From NCBI GenBank assembly GCA_905236725.1, contig CAJOCT010000013.1:1-40024 (forward strand): DNA of 40,024 nt, written 5' to 3'. The DNA comes from an uncultured Selenomonadaceae bacterium (GTDB lineage: Bacteria; Bacillota; Negativicutes; Selenomonadales; Selenomonadaceae). Below, in pieces: positions 1-7,158 of the stretch (the first letter of the stretch is position 1; each line of letters opens with the position of its first letter). The notes under the pieces were generated by a model that had not been told where the DNA came from, made no database searches, and saw nothing but the letters and a program-made list of their open reading frames with translations. A program made the position numbers and the translations under genes.

Positions 1-115
1 ACGTAACCACACCGAGCATGCCTGAAAGCTCAGCTTGGGTGTAATTCGCATTGCGGCGAAGCCTTCTGAGTCTTTCGCCAAATCCTTTTAACGCTTCGGG
101 AACTTGATTTTTCAT
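1..115 (-). CDS. XRE-family HTH regulator, N-terminal fragment (runs off left edge)
   Basis: Only the first 38 codons are inside the window. They read as the start of a Cro/C1-type helix-turn-helix domain: a basic helix 1 (GERLRRLRRNANYTQAELSG) followed by the beginning of helix 2. The ATG at 115 has a good AGGAG ribosome binding site 8-10 bases upstream, and a consensus sigma-70/A promoter lies behind it. A second XRE gene points the other way at 256. This divergent pair of HTH genes next to an antirepressor-like gene resembles the control region of a prophage or integrative element, so the inferred role is element repressor. Only the domain type is visible here; the effector or C-terminal part is missing. 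Confidence 0.8.
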   Translation of the reverse strand, partial: MKNQVPEALKGFGERLRRLRRNANYTQAELSGMLGVVT

Positions 116-165
116 TTCGTCCAACTCCTTTCGTTTATTTAAGAATTATTTTTTACTTTAGTGAC

Positions 166-194
166 ATTATAATGCTTAAAATTCATAAAGTCAA
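166..194 (-). promoter_or_regulatory. Consensus promoter for the leftward XRE gene
   Basis: On the minus strand a TTGACT -35 (189-194) and a perfect TATAAT -10 (166-171) are separated by exactly 17 bases. It sits about 50 bases upstream of the XRE start at 115. A TTTAAGAATT word occurs on each side (138-147 and 203-212) and could be an operator pair; that part is speculative. Confidence 0.8.
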
Positions 195-249
195 CTAAAA
201 ATTTTAAGAATTTTTTCCGAAAAAATTTAATAAATGAGATTCAAAGTGC

Positions 250-255
250 TATAAT
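250..255 (+). promoter_or_regulatory. Possible -10 box for the rightward XRE gene
   Basis: A perfect TATAAT lies on the plus strand, but no good -35 lies 16-18 bases upstream (only TTTAAT at 226-231). If this box is used, transcription starts near 261 and the first ATG at 256 could not be translated. That would favour the internal ATG at 295 or 316 for the following gene. Confidence 0.4.
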
Positions 256-480
256 ATGCGAGAAAACAATAAAAAGTCCAAAAACATCATAAAAATGGAA
301 AGGAATGAATATGCAATGCGCTCACAAACTGAAGTCGCACGATTATTAGGTGTGCGTCCGACAACAGTAAGCAAATGGGAAAATGGCGTAAGTAAACCTC
401 GCGCTGATAAGTTGCCTAAAATTGCCGAATTGTATGGTTGCACAATCGAAGAATTACTTGCAGATGTGCCAGTGAAATAA
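256..480 (+). CDS. Small XRE-family HTH DNA-binding protein
   Basis: This 74-residue ORF carries a single Cro/C1-type HTH. Residues about 24-70 contain TEVARLLGVRPTTVSKWENG, the standard helix 2-turn-recognition helix, followed by SKPRADKLPKIAELYG and the typical IEELL end. It has no other domain, so it is a small DNA-binding regulator, Cro-like or antitoxin-like. The start is uncertain: ATG 256 abuts a possible -10 box, while ATG 295 and ATG 316 are in frame and the latter has GGAAAGGA upstream. It is divergent from the XRE gene at 1-115, which suggests the two form a switch. The short ORF at 542-685 follows on the same strand. Confidence 0.85.
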   Translation: MRENNKKSKNIIKMERNEYAMRSQTEVARLLGVRPTTVSKWENGVSKPRADKLPKIAELYGCTIEELLADVPVK

Positions 481-518
481 AACAAACAGCAAAAAAATAA
501 TACAAATCGCTGAAGAAC

Positions 519-863
519 TTACGGATTTGGCGAAAACGAGTATGCCAAAACTAAGGGACGGCAAAGTTGTACAAAGAGAGACGTTTGAAAACGGAATATA
601 TCGACGCGAGACGGTATACGAAAATACCCGCTATATCGCGGAATATGATTTCCGTAGCAGGGAATGTAGATTTTTAAATTATTGAAGTAATATGATGAAG
701 TTGCCTCTTTTGCTTGAAACATATTGCAAGGTAAGTTATCGACATCGCCATAGAAATTGATTTCGTCATCTTCGGACACTTCGATTTCTTTTGCGTCGCA
801 CCAATGATCTTGATCGCAACCATACAACGGTTTGCAATAATAGCATTCTTTGCAATAGTTCAC
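519..863 (-). CDS. Small cysteine-rich hypothetical protein
   Basis: The chosen GTG start at 863 follows AAAGGAAG by a normal distance. The N-terminal 55 residues look like a real small metal-binding protein: CxxCxxC (CKECYYC), a further Cys at YGCDQ, HWCDAKE and a late LPCNMF. The family was not recognised. The C-terminal half, roughly from residue 58, lies antisense to a convincing plus-strand ORF (542-685) and reads like non-coding translation. The original gene may therefore have ended near 690 and been extended after losing its stop. A consensus promoter lies at 914-942. Confidence 0.5.
   Translation of the reverse strand: MNYCKECYYCKPLYGCDQDHWCDAKEIEVSEDDEINFYGDVDNLPCNMFQAKEATSSYYFNNLKIYIPCYGNHIPRYSGYFRIPSRVDIFRFQTSLFVQLCRPLVLAYSFSPNP
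542..685 (+). CDS. Short hypothetical protein, possibly N-terminally disrupted
   Basis: The frame reads MPKLRDGKVVQRETFENG and continues with alternating charged and aromatic residues (YRRETVYEN, IAEYDFRS), which has the look of true coding sequence. The open frame extends upstream to 476 with protein-like content (IIQIAEELTDLAKTS) but has no ATG or clear ribosome binding site. TTG 527 and ATG 542 are the only usable starts. It may be a separate gene coupled to the XRE gene ending at 480, or the remnant of one. No family was recognised. It overlaps the minus-strand ORF 519-863 tail to tail. Confidence 0.4.
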   Translation: MPKLRDGKVVQRETFENGIYRRETVYENTRYIAEYDFRSRECRFLNY

Positions 864-913
864 TTTCAACACTTCCTTTCGTTTTTTATTTGCCGTCTTT
901 AACTTACATTCAT

Positions 914-942
914 ATTTTACCACTCTTAAGACTTATTGCCAA
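914..942 (-). promoter_or_regulatory. Promoter for the cysteine-rich small gene
   Basis: On the minus strand, TTGGCA (937-942) and TAAAAT (914-919) are separated by 17 bases, about 50 bases upstream of the GTG at 863. The rest of the 864-1080 spacer is AT-rich with no other clear signal. Confidence 0.6.
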
Positions 943-1080
943 GAAAATTTTTTTTAAAATTTTAAAGAAATTCTACTTTCTGTAACATTTTTCCTGTTCT
1001 GCCGAGAAACACTCAAACTGCGTTCCGCTGTTCCGGAAAAAGATAATGCGAAACGCAGCCGAGCGGGAAAGTGTGATATG

Positions 1081-1872
1081 CTATGCAGCAGAGCTGCGCA
1101 CCAGCAAATCTACGGTTGAGCCGTCGAGATAAAGGAACTCACGGGCTTCACCTTTTGGCGTTTGCACTTTTTCCCAAATTCCGTGATGATTTGTCTTGAA
1201 CTTGTATTTATTGGCGCAAAGGTTGAACTCTTCTATGCTGTCGAAATGCACACGCTTGATGAATAAAGTGACAGGATAGAAAGTCACCTTGCAACTGTCA
1301 ATGTCCTTAACTCTTTTGTCTTTGATGTAGCCGATGACCTCAGGCAACTTCATTATGTCGGAGTTGTCCTCGACGTGTGGTATGCTAACTGTGGAGAAAC
1401 CTGCGCCTGTCAATTCTTTGGACGCTAAACTTAACAGTCTGAGTTGCTCGTCAAGCGGTACTGCCTTATGTTCGGCAATACGAATAAGCATTTGAGCCTT
1501 CTGCAAAGAGACCTGCGCGGACGATCCGGGAGATTTGTAATCTTCAGTGACTTCTGCTTCGGGAAAATTCACGCCGTACTTTTCTACAAGCCAATCTTTG
1601 AACTCATCGGCTTCGAGTCTGTCAACAATGTTAAGCAATCTTGCGAGACCTGCTTCATTGACAAAGTTCATTTTCACGCCGCCATGTTTATTTTTATGTA
1701 CTACGGCAATTTTCCTTTTGTCGCAGTCATTCAACTTTTTGAGATACCTGCCGAACTGAACAAATTTCAGTACCTTACTGCAGACATCGCTAAAAGACCA
1801 CCAGCGTTTGCTGTCAATGTTCGTCAAACGTAACGCCTGACCCTTGTAATCCACGTTTTCAATCTTGTACAT
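1081..1872 (-). CDS. BRO-N domain (phage antirepressor-like) protein
   Basis: This is a 263-residue protein. Residues about 15-105 match the BRO-N pattern seen in phage antirepressors: WWSFSDVCSKVLKF, then YLKKLNDCDKRKI, then a FVNEAGLARLL core and an EADEFKDWLVEKYG ending. The middle (about 120-165) is a helical linker and the C-terminal 90 residues match no family I can name. BRO-N proteins bind DNA and often antagonise a phage repressor, so a role with the XRE genes to the left is plausible but inferred. The ribosome binding site (GAGAGGTAA) overlaps the stop codon of the upstream gene 1878-2180, so the two are probably co-translated. A small hairpin (GCAGC-AGA-GCTGC) lies at the very 3' end. 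Confidence 0.75.
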   Translation of the reverse strand: MYKIENVDYKGQALRLTNIDSKRWWSFSDVCSKVLKFVQFGRYLKKLNDCDKRKIAVVHKNKHGGVKMNFVNEAGLARLLNIVDRLEADEFKDWLVEKYGVNFPEAEVTEDYKSPGSSAQVSLQKAQMLIRIAEHKAVPLDEQLRLLSLASKELTGAGFSTVSIPHVEDNSDIMKLPEVIGYIKDKRVKDIDSCKVTFYPVTLFIKRVHFDSIEEFNLCANKYKFKTNHHGIWEKVQTPKGEAREFLYLDGSTVDLLVRSSAA

Positions 1873-1877
1873 TCCAA

Positions 1878-2180
1878 TTACCTCTCAATCTCTATGCCTT
1901 TTAACTCTTCTCTGAATAAACGCTCAAACTCTGCACAGTCGTGAAATACGACGTTGCCACTCGGAAAAGCGTCGTAAACGCATTTGTCGTTAATTGTGAC
2001 AACCGCTCCACCGTAGTCTTGCCATTCATTCTTATAGAACGACTTCAAATCATACGCCGCATGGTGCGCTGCTTCTTTGAGTGATTTGCACTCCACTGAA
2101 TAGCTGACGGAGTACGGGTCTTTGTATCTTTTACCTTCTAACGATTTGTCATAGCAGTACGATTCAAACAGAATTTTCAA
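1878..2180 (-). CDS. Hypothetical protein (100 aa)
   Basis: A TTG start at 2180 is chosen because AGGAGGTGA precedes it at ideal spacing; the longer upstream frame contains this site and is rejected. The protein begins MKILFESYCYDKS, is acidic and soluble, and contains aromatic-rich segments (DPYSVSYSVECKS, NEWQDYGGAVVTIN). No transmembrane segment or catalytic motif was seen and the family was not recognised. It lies between the methylase-like gene (ending 2207) and the BRO-N gene (starting 1872), within one leftward operon. Confidence 0.6.
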   Translation of the reverse strand: MKILFESYCYDKSLEGKRYKDPYSVSYSVECKSLKEAAHHAAYDLKSFYKNEWQDYGGAVVTINDKCVYDAFPSGNVVFHDCAEFERLFREELKGIEIER

Positions 2181-2206
2181 TATGCTCACCTCCTGCCTTT
2201 GTTTGA

Positions 2207-2953
2207 TTAAGCCACCTTTTGCATTTTGTACTTCCAGCCGTAGATCGTAAAGATTGGCGTGTACCACGGCTTATCAAACTTCTCACGGGTTAAAGTGTTT
2301 TGCTGAAAAACTACAGCAGGTATGCCGTACAGACTGAGCTGAATATACGTCATATGAACACATCTCGCGTCAAGATCAGCGGCGATAACCAATGCTTGTG
2401 TACACGGATTTAAACCGTATTCGCGCAGAGCGTTTAAGCAACCGAAAATCATAGACCCTCCACCGCAACACGGTTCATTTACAGTCACAAAGCCTTTTTC
2501 CTTAATTGCTTGTTCGGCTTTGTCGATACCAACCAATATTTTACCCGACATATCGCTGACAAGTTGCGGCGTGAAGAACTGAGATTTCCACTCATCTTGA
2601 AAATCCATAGAGTGAAACAATTCGCCAAGCACATCAACGTATTTACCTTGAACGCTGCAAGTATCTTCCAACTCCATTGTCAACTCAGCAAGCAACTGAG
2701 GGAAAATCATACGCTCAGGCTTATTGTATTTGTTGATAACTCTTTTGTATTCAGTCTCACGAGCGTCAAACGTTTCTTTGTCGGTAGAGATAAAATAAGA
2801 ATCTGAATTGCTGATTGATATGGCAGTAAGTTTCAAAAAATCTGTAAAGACTTCCCACTTGCTGTAATTCTGCGCGGCTTTGTCGAGTAATTTCACAAAC
2901 TTGTTTCTGTGGTCTGAATCGACAACGACTTTAGTTGATTTTTTCTTAGCCAT
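2207..2953 (-). CDS. N6-adenine DNA methylase-like protein (HsdM-type fold, motif IV not seen)
   Basis: This 248-residue protein has the FFTPQLVSDMSGKIL segment (about 126-140) that precedes the catalytic fold in HsdM/N6_Mtase proteins. A SAM-binding motif I follows (NEPCCGGGSM, about 159-168), then an acidic ribose-binding segment (AADLDARCVHM, about 191-201). The catalytic (N/D)PP(Y/F/W) motif expected next is not visible; after QQNTL the chain passes through KPWYTPIF and stops. Shortened relatives of this kind occur on Firmicute mobile elements. It may methylate DNA with a variant active site, need a partner, or be inactive. No restriction or specificity subunit is nearby. It is the second gene of the leftward operon. 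Confidence 0.7.
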   Translation of the reverse strand: MAKKKSTKVVVDSDHRNKFVKLLDKAAQNYSKWEVFTDFLKLTAISISNSDSYFISTDKETFDARETEYKRVINKYNKPERMIFPQLLAELTMELEDTCSVQGKYVDVLGELFHSMDFQDEWKSQFFTPQLVSDMSGKILVGIDKAEQAIKEKGFVTVNEPCCGGGSMIFGCLNALREYGLNPCTQALVIAADLDARCVHMTYIQLSLYGIPAVVFQQNTLTREKFDKPWYTPIFTIYGWKYKMQKVA

Positions 2954-2972
2954 TCATATCACGCTCATCTCG

Positions 2973-3341
2973 CTATACACACTCGACGTAGTTAAGATTG
3001 TTTTCATTAAGCAAGTCTACTACGTCATCATAGGTGACTTCTGTGCAGTAACCGTGAATCTTCAAGACGTTTAAATCCCACTCATCATTTTCAGGCAAGT
3101 CTGTTTCGACTTCAAAATCACTGCCGTGTTCCAAAATATCTTTCCTTAATGCGATCCATTCAAGCTGATTGACTAAGCGATTGCTACTTTCGTTATCAAG
3201 ACTTTTCGTGTCAACAATGAAATCGATACGCTGTTTTTGCGCAGGTTTGTCATCATCGTAACCTTCGTATTTACGCTGACAGGAAATTGAAGGCAAACTC
3301 CAAAGTTCGTCACGCACAACAGGATTTTCAATGTCATACAT
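2973..3341 (-). CDS. Hypothetical acidic protein (122 aa)
   Basis: ATG 3341 is preferred over an ATG five codons upstream because GAGGTATATC lies just before it. The protein is soluble and acidic (DLPENDEWDLNVLKIHGYC, YDDVVDLLNENNLNYVECV) with no membrane segment or recognised motif. It is the first gene of the leftward cluster ending at 1081 and is divergent from the 3388/3453 genes; the 111-base spacer probably holds both promoters, though none is a clear consensus match. Confidence 0.6.
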   Translation of the reverse strand: MYDIENPVVRDELWSLPSISCQRKYEGYDDDKPAQKQRIDFIVDTKSLDNESSNRLVNQLEWIALRKDILEHGSDFEVETDLPENDEWDLNVLKIHGYCTEVTYDDVVDLLNENNLNYVECV

Positions 3342-3387
3342 TTTGATATACCTCAATAATCTGCTGAATTTGCCTATAAAGGAGGTG

Positions 3388-3426
3388 ATGAAAAGACAGC
3401 AATTATTCTTTGAGGTTAAGAGTTAA
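3388..3426 (+). CDS. Possible 12-residue leader ORF with very strong SD
   Basis: AAAGGAGGTG stands directly before ATG 3388, and the frame encodes MKRQQLFFEVKS and then stops. The stop lies in a TTAAGAGTTAAGAGTTAG direct repeat just before the ribosome binding site of the 502-residue protein gene at 3453. This may be a leader peptide, a truncated gene start or chance; the very strong SD is the only argument for it. Confidence 0.3.
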   Translation: MKRQQLFFEVKS

Positions 3427-3452
3427 GAGTTAGAAAAAGGTGGTAAATTGAA

Positions 3453-4961
3453 ATGAGTATGACTGTGTATGAGATTGCTGAACTTAATCGGAAAAACATT
3501 GATCAAGCGATATGTGATTACGGAGCGCACACGACGGCGTTGAAGATACTTGATGACGTGAGTGACGACTTCATTGAAAAACTTGCGTATGACGCAGCTG
3601 AGGCGAAATATCCTTTGTACTGTTTGCTGAGCAAGTCACCTGCGTGGAATGATGATTTGCAAGCGTTGGTGATTAACGGGACGCGGACGCATAATCCTAA
3701 CGAAACAGTCTTGAAATTGTTGGGGCAGCAGATTTTTGATAAAGTTGAGTCCAGCTATTATCTTCGCATGGCGTTGGCGTATTTTACGAATTTAAAGGCT
3801 TCTCCTGAGGACAGAGAAGAGTACATTAAGGCGATAGTCAGGCTTGCGCCGGACGCTTACAAGCCGAACAAGAAAAAGAGCAGAATTTTCAAAGGTTTGT
3901 GTGACGCACTGGGCGTAACGGACAACACGGCGGGGTCGGAATTTCAGAAGTTATTCGCGCAGTTTGCAGATGAGTTGTCAACGAAGAAATTGGACTTCAA
4001 GCTGTTTGTCTCGATAAATCCGGCGCATTTTATAACGATGTCCAACCCTAAAGCGGATACGAGAGGTGAAATGCTGACGAGTTGTCATAGTTTTAATACC
4101 TCGAATTACGGTTACAATAACGGCTGCAGTGGATATGCCAGAGACGATGTGACGATGATTGCGTTTACGGTATATAACCCCAACAATGCAGAAGAACTTA
4201 ACAATAGTAAGACTTCGAGACAGTTGTTTATGTACAAAGTGGGTAACGGCGTTTTGCTCCAGAGCCGTATGTACAACAGCAGAGGCGGCACTAGCGGAGT
4301 GCAGAAGGATTCACGGCTGTACAGGGATTTGATTCAGAGAGAAATATCGGAAGCGGAAGGTGTGCCGAATCTGTGGAAAACAAAACCGTACAATGAACAG
4401 TCTGAGTGTACTATAAGTCCCTCATCAGTTTTCGGCGGTTACCCTGATTGGTTGCATAGAAATTTTGCGGCTCGTATTTCAATTCGTGCGGACAAAGCCT
4501 ACAGTTTTACAGGTTTTAAAGTAGGTCGCGCAGGATTGTGTGTGATATGCGGTGAGCCGATCAGTGAAGGGCTTTACTGTGATGAGTGTTCGAGGAAAAG
4601 ACGTTGTCACCATTGCCATGAACTTCACAACAGAGCGGATATGGTGGAAACATACGACGAGTACGGCAATGTAGTAATGGTTTGTGCGAATTGTTTACGC
4701 GAACACTATTTCTGCTGTGAGCATTGTGGCGAGTATCATCATATTAGTACGGCTGTAAGCACGGCTTACGGATATGATGTCTGTCAGAATTGTGCGGAGT
4801 CGAATTTCATAAAGTGCTCGGTGTGCGGAGAGTGGCATTTTTCTTCTGGGATGCGCTATATGGAGGAATTTAATGAGTACGTTTGTGACGACTGCTTTAA
4901 CGAAATGGATGAATCCGATGAGCATATCTGTGATGACTGCTTTAAAGAAATGGACAAGTAA
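3453..4961 (+). CDS. Accessory-element protein with C-terminal zinc-ribbon array (502 aa)
   Basis: The first 150 residues are helical. The middle (about 180-330) is a globular domain with conserved-looking segments such as TMSNPKADTRGEMLTSCHSF, NNGCSGYARDDV and QLFMYKVGNGVLLQSRMYN. The C-terminal 140 residues carry nine CxxC pairs (CVIC, CDEC, CHHC, CANC, CEHC, CQNC, CSVC, CDDC, CDDC), enough for four zinc-ribbon sites plus one unpaired. The last CDDCFxEMD block is a tandem duplication with a 45-base period. I recognise the general look of proteins found on Firmicute phages and plasmids but know no function. It starts at ATG 3453 with AAGGTGG upstream and opens the rightward operon, followed by the peptidase gene at 5010. 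Confidence 0.75.
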   Translation: MSMTVYEIAELNRKNIDQAICDYGAHTTALKILDDVSDDFIEKLAYDAAEAKYPLYCLLSKSPAWNDDLQALVINGTRTHNPNETVLKLLGQQIFDKVESSYYLRMALAYFTNLKASPEDREEYIKAIVRLAPDAYKPNKKKSRIFKGLCDALGVTDNTAGSEFQKLFAQFADELSTKKLDFKLFVSINPAHFITMSNPKADTRGEMLTSCHSFNTSNYGYNNGCSGYARDDVTMIAFTVYNPNNAEELNNSKTSRQLFMYKVGNGVLLQSRMYNSRGGTSGVQKDSRLYRDLIQREISEAEGVPNLWKTKPYNEQSECTISPSSVFGGYPDWLHRNFAARISIRADKAYSFTGFKVGRAGLCVICGEPISEGLYCDECSRKRRCHHCHELHNRADMVETYDEYGNVVMVCANCLREHYFCCEHCGEYHHISTAVSTAYGYDVCQNCAESNFIKCSVCGEWHFSSGMRYMEEFNEYVCDDCFNEMDESDEHICDDCFKEMDK

Positions 4962-4971
4962 TTAAAGAAAT

Positions 4972-4987
4972 GGTGTGGGTGGGCGGG
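4972..4987 (+). other. G-rich tract, potential G-quadruplex
   Basis: GG-TGT-GGG-T-GGG-C-GGG lies in the 48-base spacer between the 502-residue protein gene and the peptidase gene, about 10 bases before the peptidase ribosome binding site, on the coding strand. The surroundings are AT-rich. A near-twin occurs at 7985-7999. Confidence 0.5.
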
Positions 4988-5009
4988 AGAATATAAGGAG
5001 GTATTTGAT

Positions 5010-5990
5010 ATGAGACGACTGGAAGAATTTTTGAAACCTACTCAAAAGAGTCTGTTTAAGCGGCTGAGGGTTATCTTCAAGCGGGAGCAAGGCATTGTTT
5101 CAAACGACATGTTCATTTTAGTGGAAGGCGAAGTTCCGATTATGTTGTTGGCGCATTTGGATACGGTACACAGGAAACCTGTCAAAGAAATTTGTACGTC
5201 TGAAGACGGCAATATTCTGATGTCGCCACAGGGAATTGGTGGCGATGACCAGTGCGGGGTTTACGCGATTGTTACGGCTTATGAAAAGTCGTTAAAAAAG
5301 CCGTGGTTGTTATTTACCTGTGATGAAGAAATCGGCGGAGTGGGCGCAAGTAATTTTTGTGAGGCGTATGACGAAGGTAAATTGCCCGAGAAGTTGAGTG
5401 AATTAAAAATGTTGGTCGAAATTGATCGAAAAGGTTCTGACGACGCTGTGTACTATGATTGCGATAATTCGGATTTTGAGGCGTACATCACGAGCAAAGG
5501 ATTTCAGACTGCTGTCGGAAGTTTCTCGGACATTTCGCTGGTAGCACCAAAATTGGGTGTGGCGGCTGTAAATTTGTCGAGTGCTTATTATAATCCGCAC
5601 CAGTTGCACGAGTACATTAACCGCAAGGAACTTGAAAATGTTACACAAAAAGTTATTGAAATTGTGGCAGATGTCGCGCAGAAGGATTTTCCGAAGTACA
5701 AGTATGTTGAGAGAATTTACAAGCCACTTTATCGCACTTGGCGGTATTCGACGGATAATCTCCTTGACGATATTGCGGCTGATTTCGACAGTATCGCCGA
5801 AGAGTTTGACGACAATTTGAAAAAGTCTTTAATGGCACTGTCGCACATGCAGAAGTCAATGTACTTAGAGTTGTTGGATTTTTATACGGCAGAAGAATTG
5901 GAATCGTTGCGTAAAGAACACGGCGACAGCATTATCCAGCAGATTTACAATGACGAGGTAGGAATGTTTTACGGTGATAATTTGAAATGA
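5010..5990 (+). CDS. M20/M28-like zinc peptidase-fold protein
   Basis: This 326-residue protein has ligand-like residues in the order expected of di-zinc amino- and carboxypeptidases: HLD (H49, D51), GIGGDDQCG (D79/D80), the CDEEIGG pair (E106, E107), EIDRKG (D139) and a late NPHQLHEY (H197/H200). The catalytic half spans about 35-215; the last 110 residues are a helical, acidic tail without a recognised domain. Members normally remove N- or C-terminal amino acids or deacylate small amides. The substrate here is unknown, and such genes on mobile elements are rarely characterised. The start is clear, with AAGGAGG 9-10 bases upstream. No signal peptide is present, so it is cytoplasmic. Confidence 0.8.
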   Translation: MRRLEEFLKPTQKSLFKRLRVIFKREQGIVSNDMFILVEGEVPIMLLAHLDTVHRKPVKEICTSEDGNILMSPQGIGGDDQCGVYAIVTAYEKSLKKPWLLFTCDEEIGGVGASNFCEAYDEGKLPEKLSELKMLVEIDRKGSDDAVYYDCDNSDFEAYITSKGFQTAVGSFSDISLVAPKLGVAAVNLSSAYYNPHQLHEYINRKELENVTQKVIEIVADVAQKDFPKYKYVERIYKPLYRTWRYSTDNLLDDIAADFDSIAEEFDDNLKKSLMALSHMQKSMYLELLDFYTAEELESLRKEHGDSIIQQIYNDEVGMFYGDNLK

Positions 5991-6007
5991 AAGGAAGTGG
6001 AAAATCT

Positions 6008-6391
6008 ATGCGAGTGACACTCAATCCGATAAAAGACGCGACGGAAAAGTGGGTTGCGAGTTTCAGCAGTATTCCTCGTGAGATGATTCGGCGTTTAATG
6101 AAGTATGAGCCTGATGAGTGGAATGAAGTTACGGTATCGCAAAAAGAACTTTATAACGCAGACGAGTTACCGATCTGGGGAACTATGTGGAGCATGGGTA
6201 ATTCACTTGACGAAAGTTGGTTGAACAGTAAAACGGGCTTGAACGCAATCAGCAAATGTGGGTTTAGAATCTTTGAGCATAAAGACTTCGGATATTTCTT
6301 CGGTATCGACGGTGCGGGATATGATTTTTACGAGGAGCATTGGATACCGTTGTACAAGGCTCGCGGGTTACGCTGGCACGAGACAGCATAG
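6008..6391 (+). CDS. Hypothetical protein (127 aa)
   Basis: ATG 6008 is taken as the start because GGAAGTGG lies upstream. An alternative ATG at 5987 overlaps the peptidase stop (ATGA) but has a weaker site. The protein reads MRVTLNPIKDATEKW, then SSIPREMIRRLM, and has a Trp-rich middle (LPIWGTMWSMGNSLDESW) and end (EEHWIPLYKARGLRWHE). It is soluble and no family was recognised. It belongs to the rightward operon. Confidence 0.65.
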   Translation: MRVTLNPIKDATEKWVASFSSIPREMIRRLMKYEPDEWNEVTVSQKELYNADELPIWGTMWSMGNSLDESWLNSKTGLNAISKCGFRIFEHKDFGYFFGIDGAGYDFYEEHWIPLYKARGLRWHETA

Positions 6392-6404
6392 GAGTGTGGA
6401 TAAA

Positions 6405-6770
6405 ATGAAGTTTGAATTTAATTCGCAGCGTGAATCCACGCCTGAATACGATAATCACGGTATTAACTACTGCACTCGGTACAGGTTACCTTTTAAGGTA
6501 GACGGCATTGATTTTATGGCTACATATTGTGATTTGTACAATGATTACGACCGCACGATAGATTTGTGGCACGGAAATAAACTCATTGCAAAAGGTATTC
6601 GTCGTACGGGGGGCGTTCATGAACTCAGCAAAATTTGTGTAGCCATTAAAAACGCTTTTGAAAACAACGTGATCGTCAACAAGGCGTTTCATAAAATTAA
6701 AAGTGATACGCTTGATGTTATGAAGGACGAGATGTGTAAGGATTTGTTGACAAATGATGATTGGAGTTGA
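6405..6770 (+). CDS. Hypothetical protein (121 aa)
   Basis: ATG 6405 follows an AGGAGTG site 10 bases away; the longer open frame overlaps the previous gene out of frame and is rejected. The product starts MKFEFNSQRESTPEYDNHG and ends in a charged helical stretch. It has no membrane segment or recognised motif. It sits 13 bases after the previous stop and 7 bases before the first YopX-like gene. Confidence 0.6.
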   Translation: MKFEFNSQRESTPEYDNHGINYCTRYRLPFKVDGIDFMATYCDLYNDYDRTIDLWHGNKLIAKGIRRTGGVHELSKICVAIKNAFENNVIVNKAFHKIKSDTLDVMKDEMCKDLLTNDDWS

Positions 6771-6777
6771 TTAAACA

Positions 6778-7155
6778 TTGAATCGGAAAATTATGTTTCG
6801 CGGAAAATGCGCGGGAAGTTGGCGCAAAGGTGATCATTTGACTTACGCTAACGGCGAAGTTATCAAGCAGTGGAGCGGAAGTATTTCACCTGAATACGAT
6901 GTTGAGCCTGATACCGTCGGGCAATTCACGGGCAAATATGACAGCGACAACAATGAAATCTATGAGGGTGATATTGTAGAGTTCACGGGATATGACCACA
7001 GAATGTTTGTCTGTTGGGATAACAGGGACGGCAAATTTTTGCTGGCGAGCCTGAAAGATAAGTTGTTTGCGTTGGAAATGCACAGCATTGACATTTTTGC
7101 GGTAAAAGTTATCGGTAATATTTACGATAATCCGGAGCTTTTGAAAGGGGAATGA
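6778..7155 (+). CDS. YopX-family protein, copy 1
   Basis: The product has the complete YopX pattern: N-terminal MFRGKCAGSWRKGDHL, the central VEPDTVGQFTGKYDSDNNE, the IYEGDIVEF strand and the C-terminal VIGNIYDNPELL. YopX-like proteins are small beta-rich proteins abundant on Firmicute phages and mobile elements, and their function is not established. The start is a TTG (6778) with GGAG 11 bases upstream; ATG 6793 is an alternative but would trim the conserved N-terminal strand. Three more relatives lie downstream at 8576, 9500 and 10357. Confidence 0.85.
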   Translation: MNRKIMFRGKCAGSWRKGDHLTYANGEVIKQWSGSISPEYDVEPDTVGQFTGKYDSDNNEIYEGDIVEFTGYDHRMFVCWDNRDGKFLLASLKDKLFALEMHSIDIFAVKVIGNIYDNPELLKGE

Positions 7156-7158
7156 TGT

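Noticed and set aside
1018..1066. Crossing stems CTGCGTT/AACGCAG and CCGCT/AGCGG as a structured RNA
   Set aside because: The second stem is only five bases and the pairing may be chance; no gene leader position supports it.
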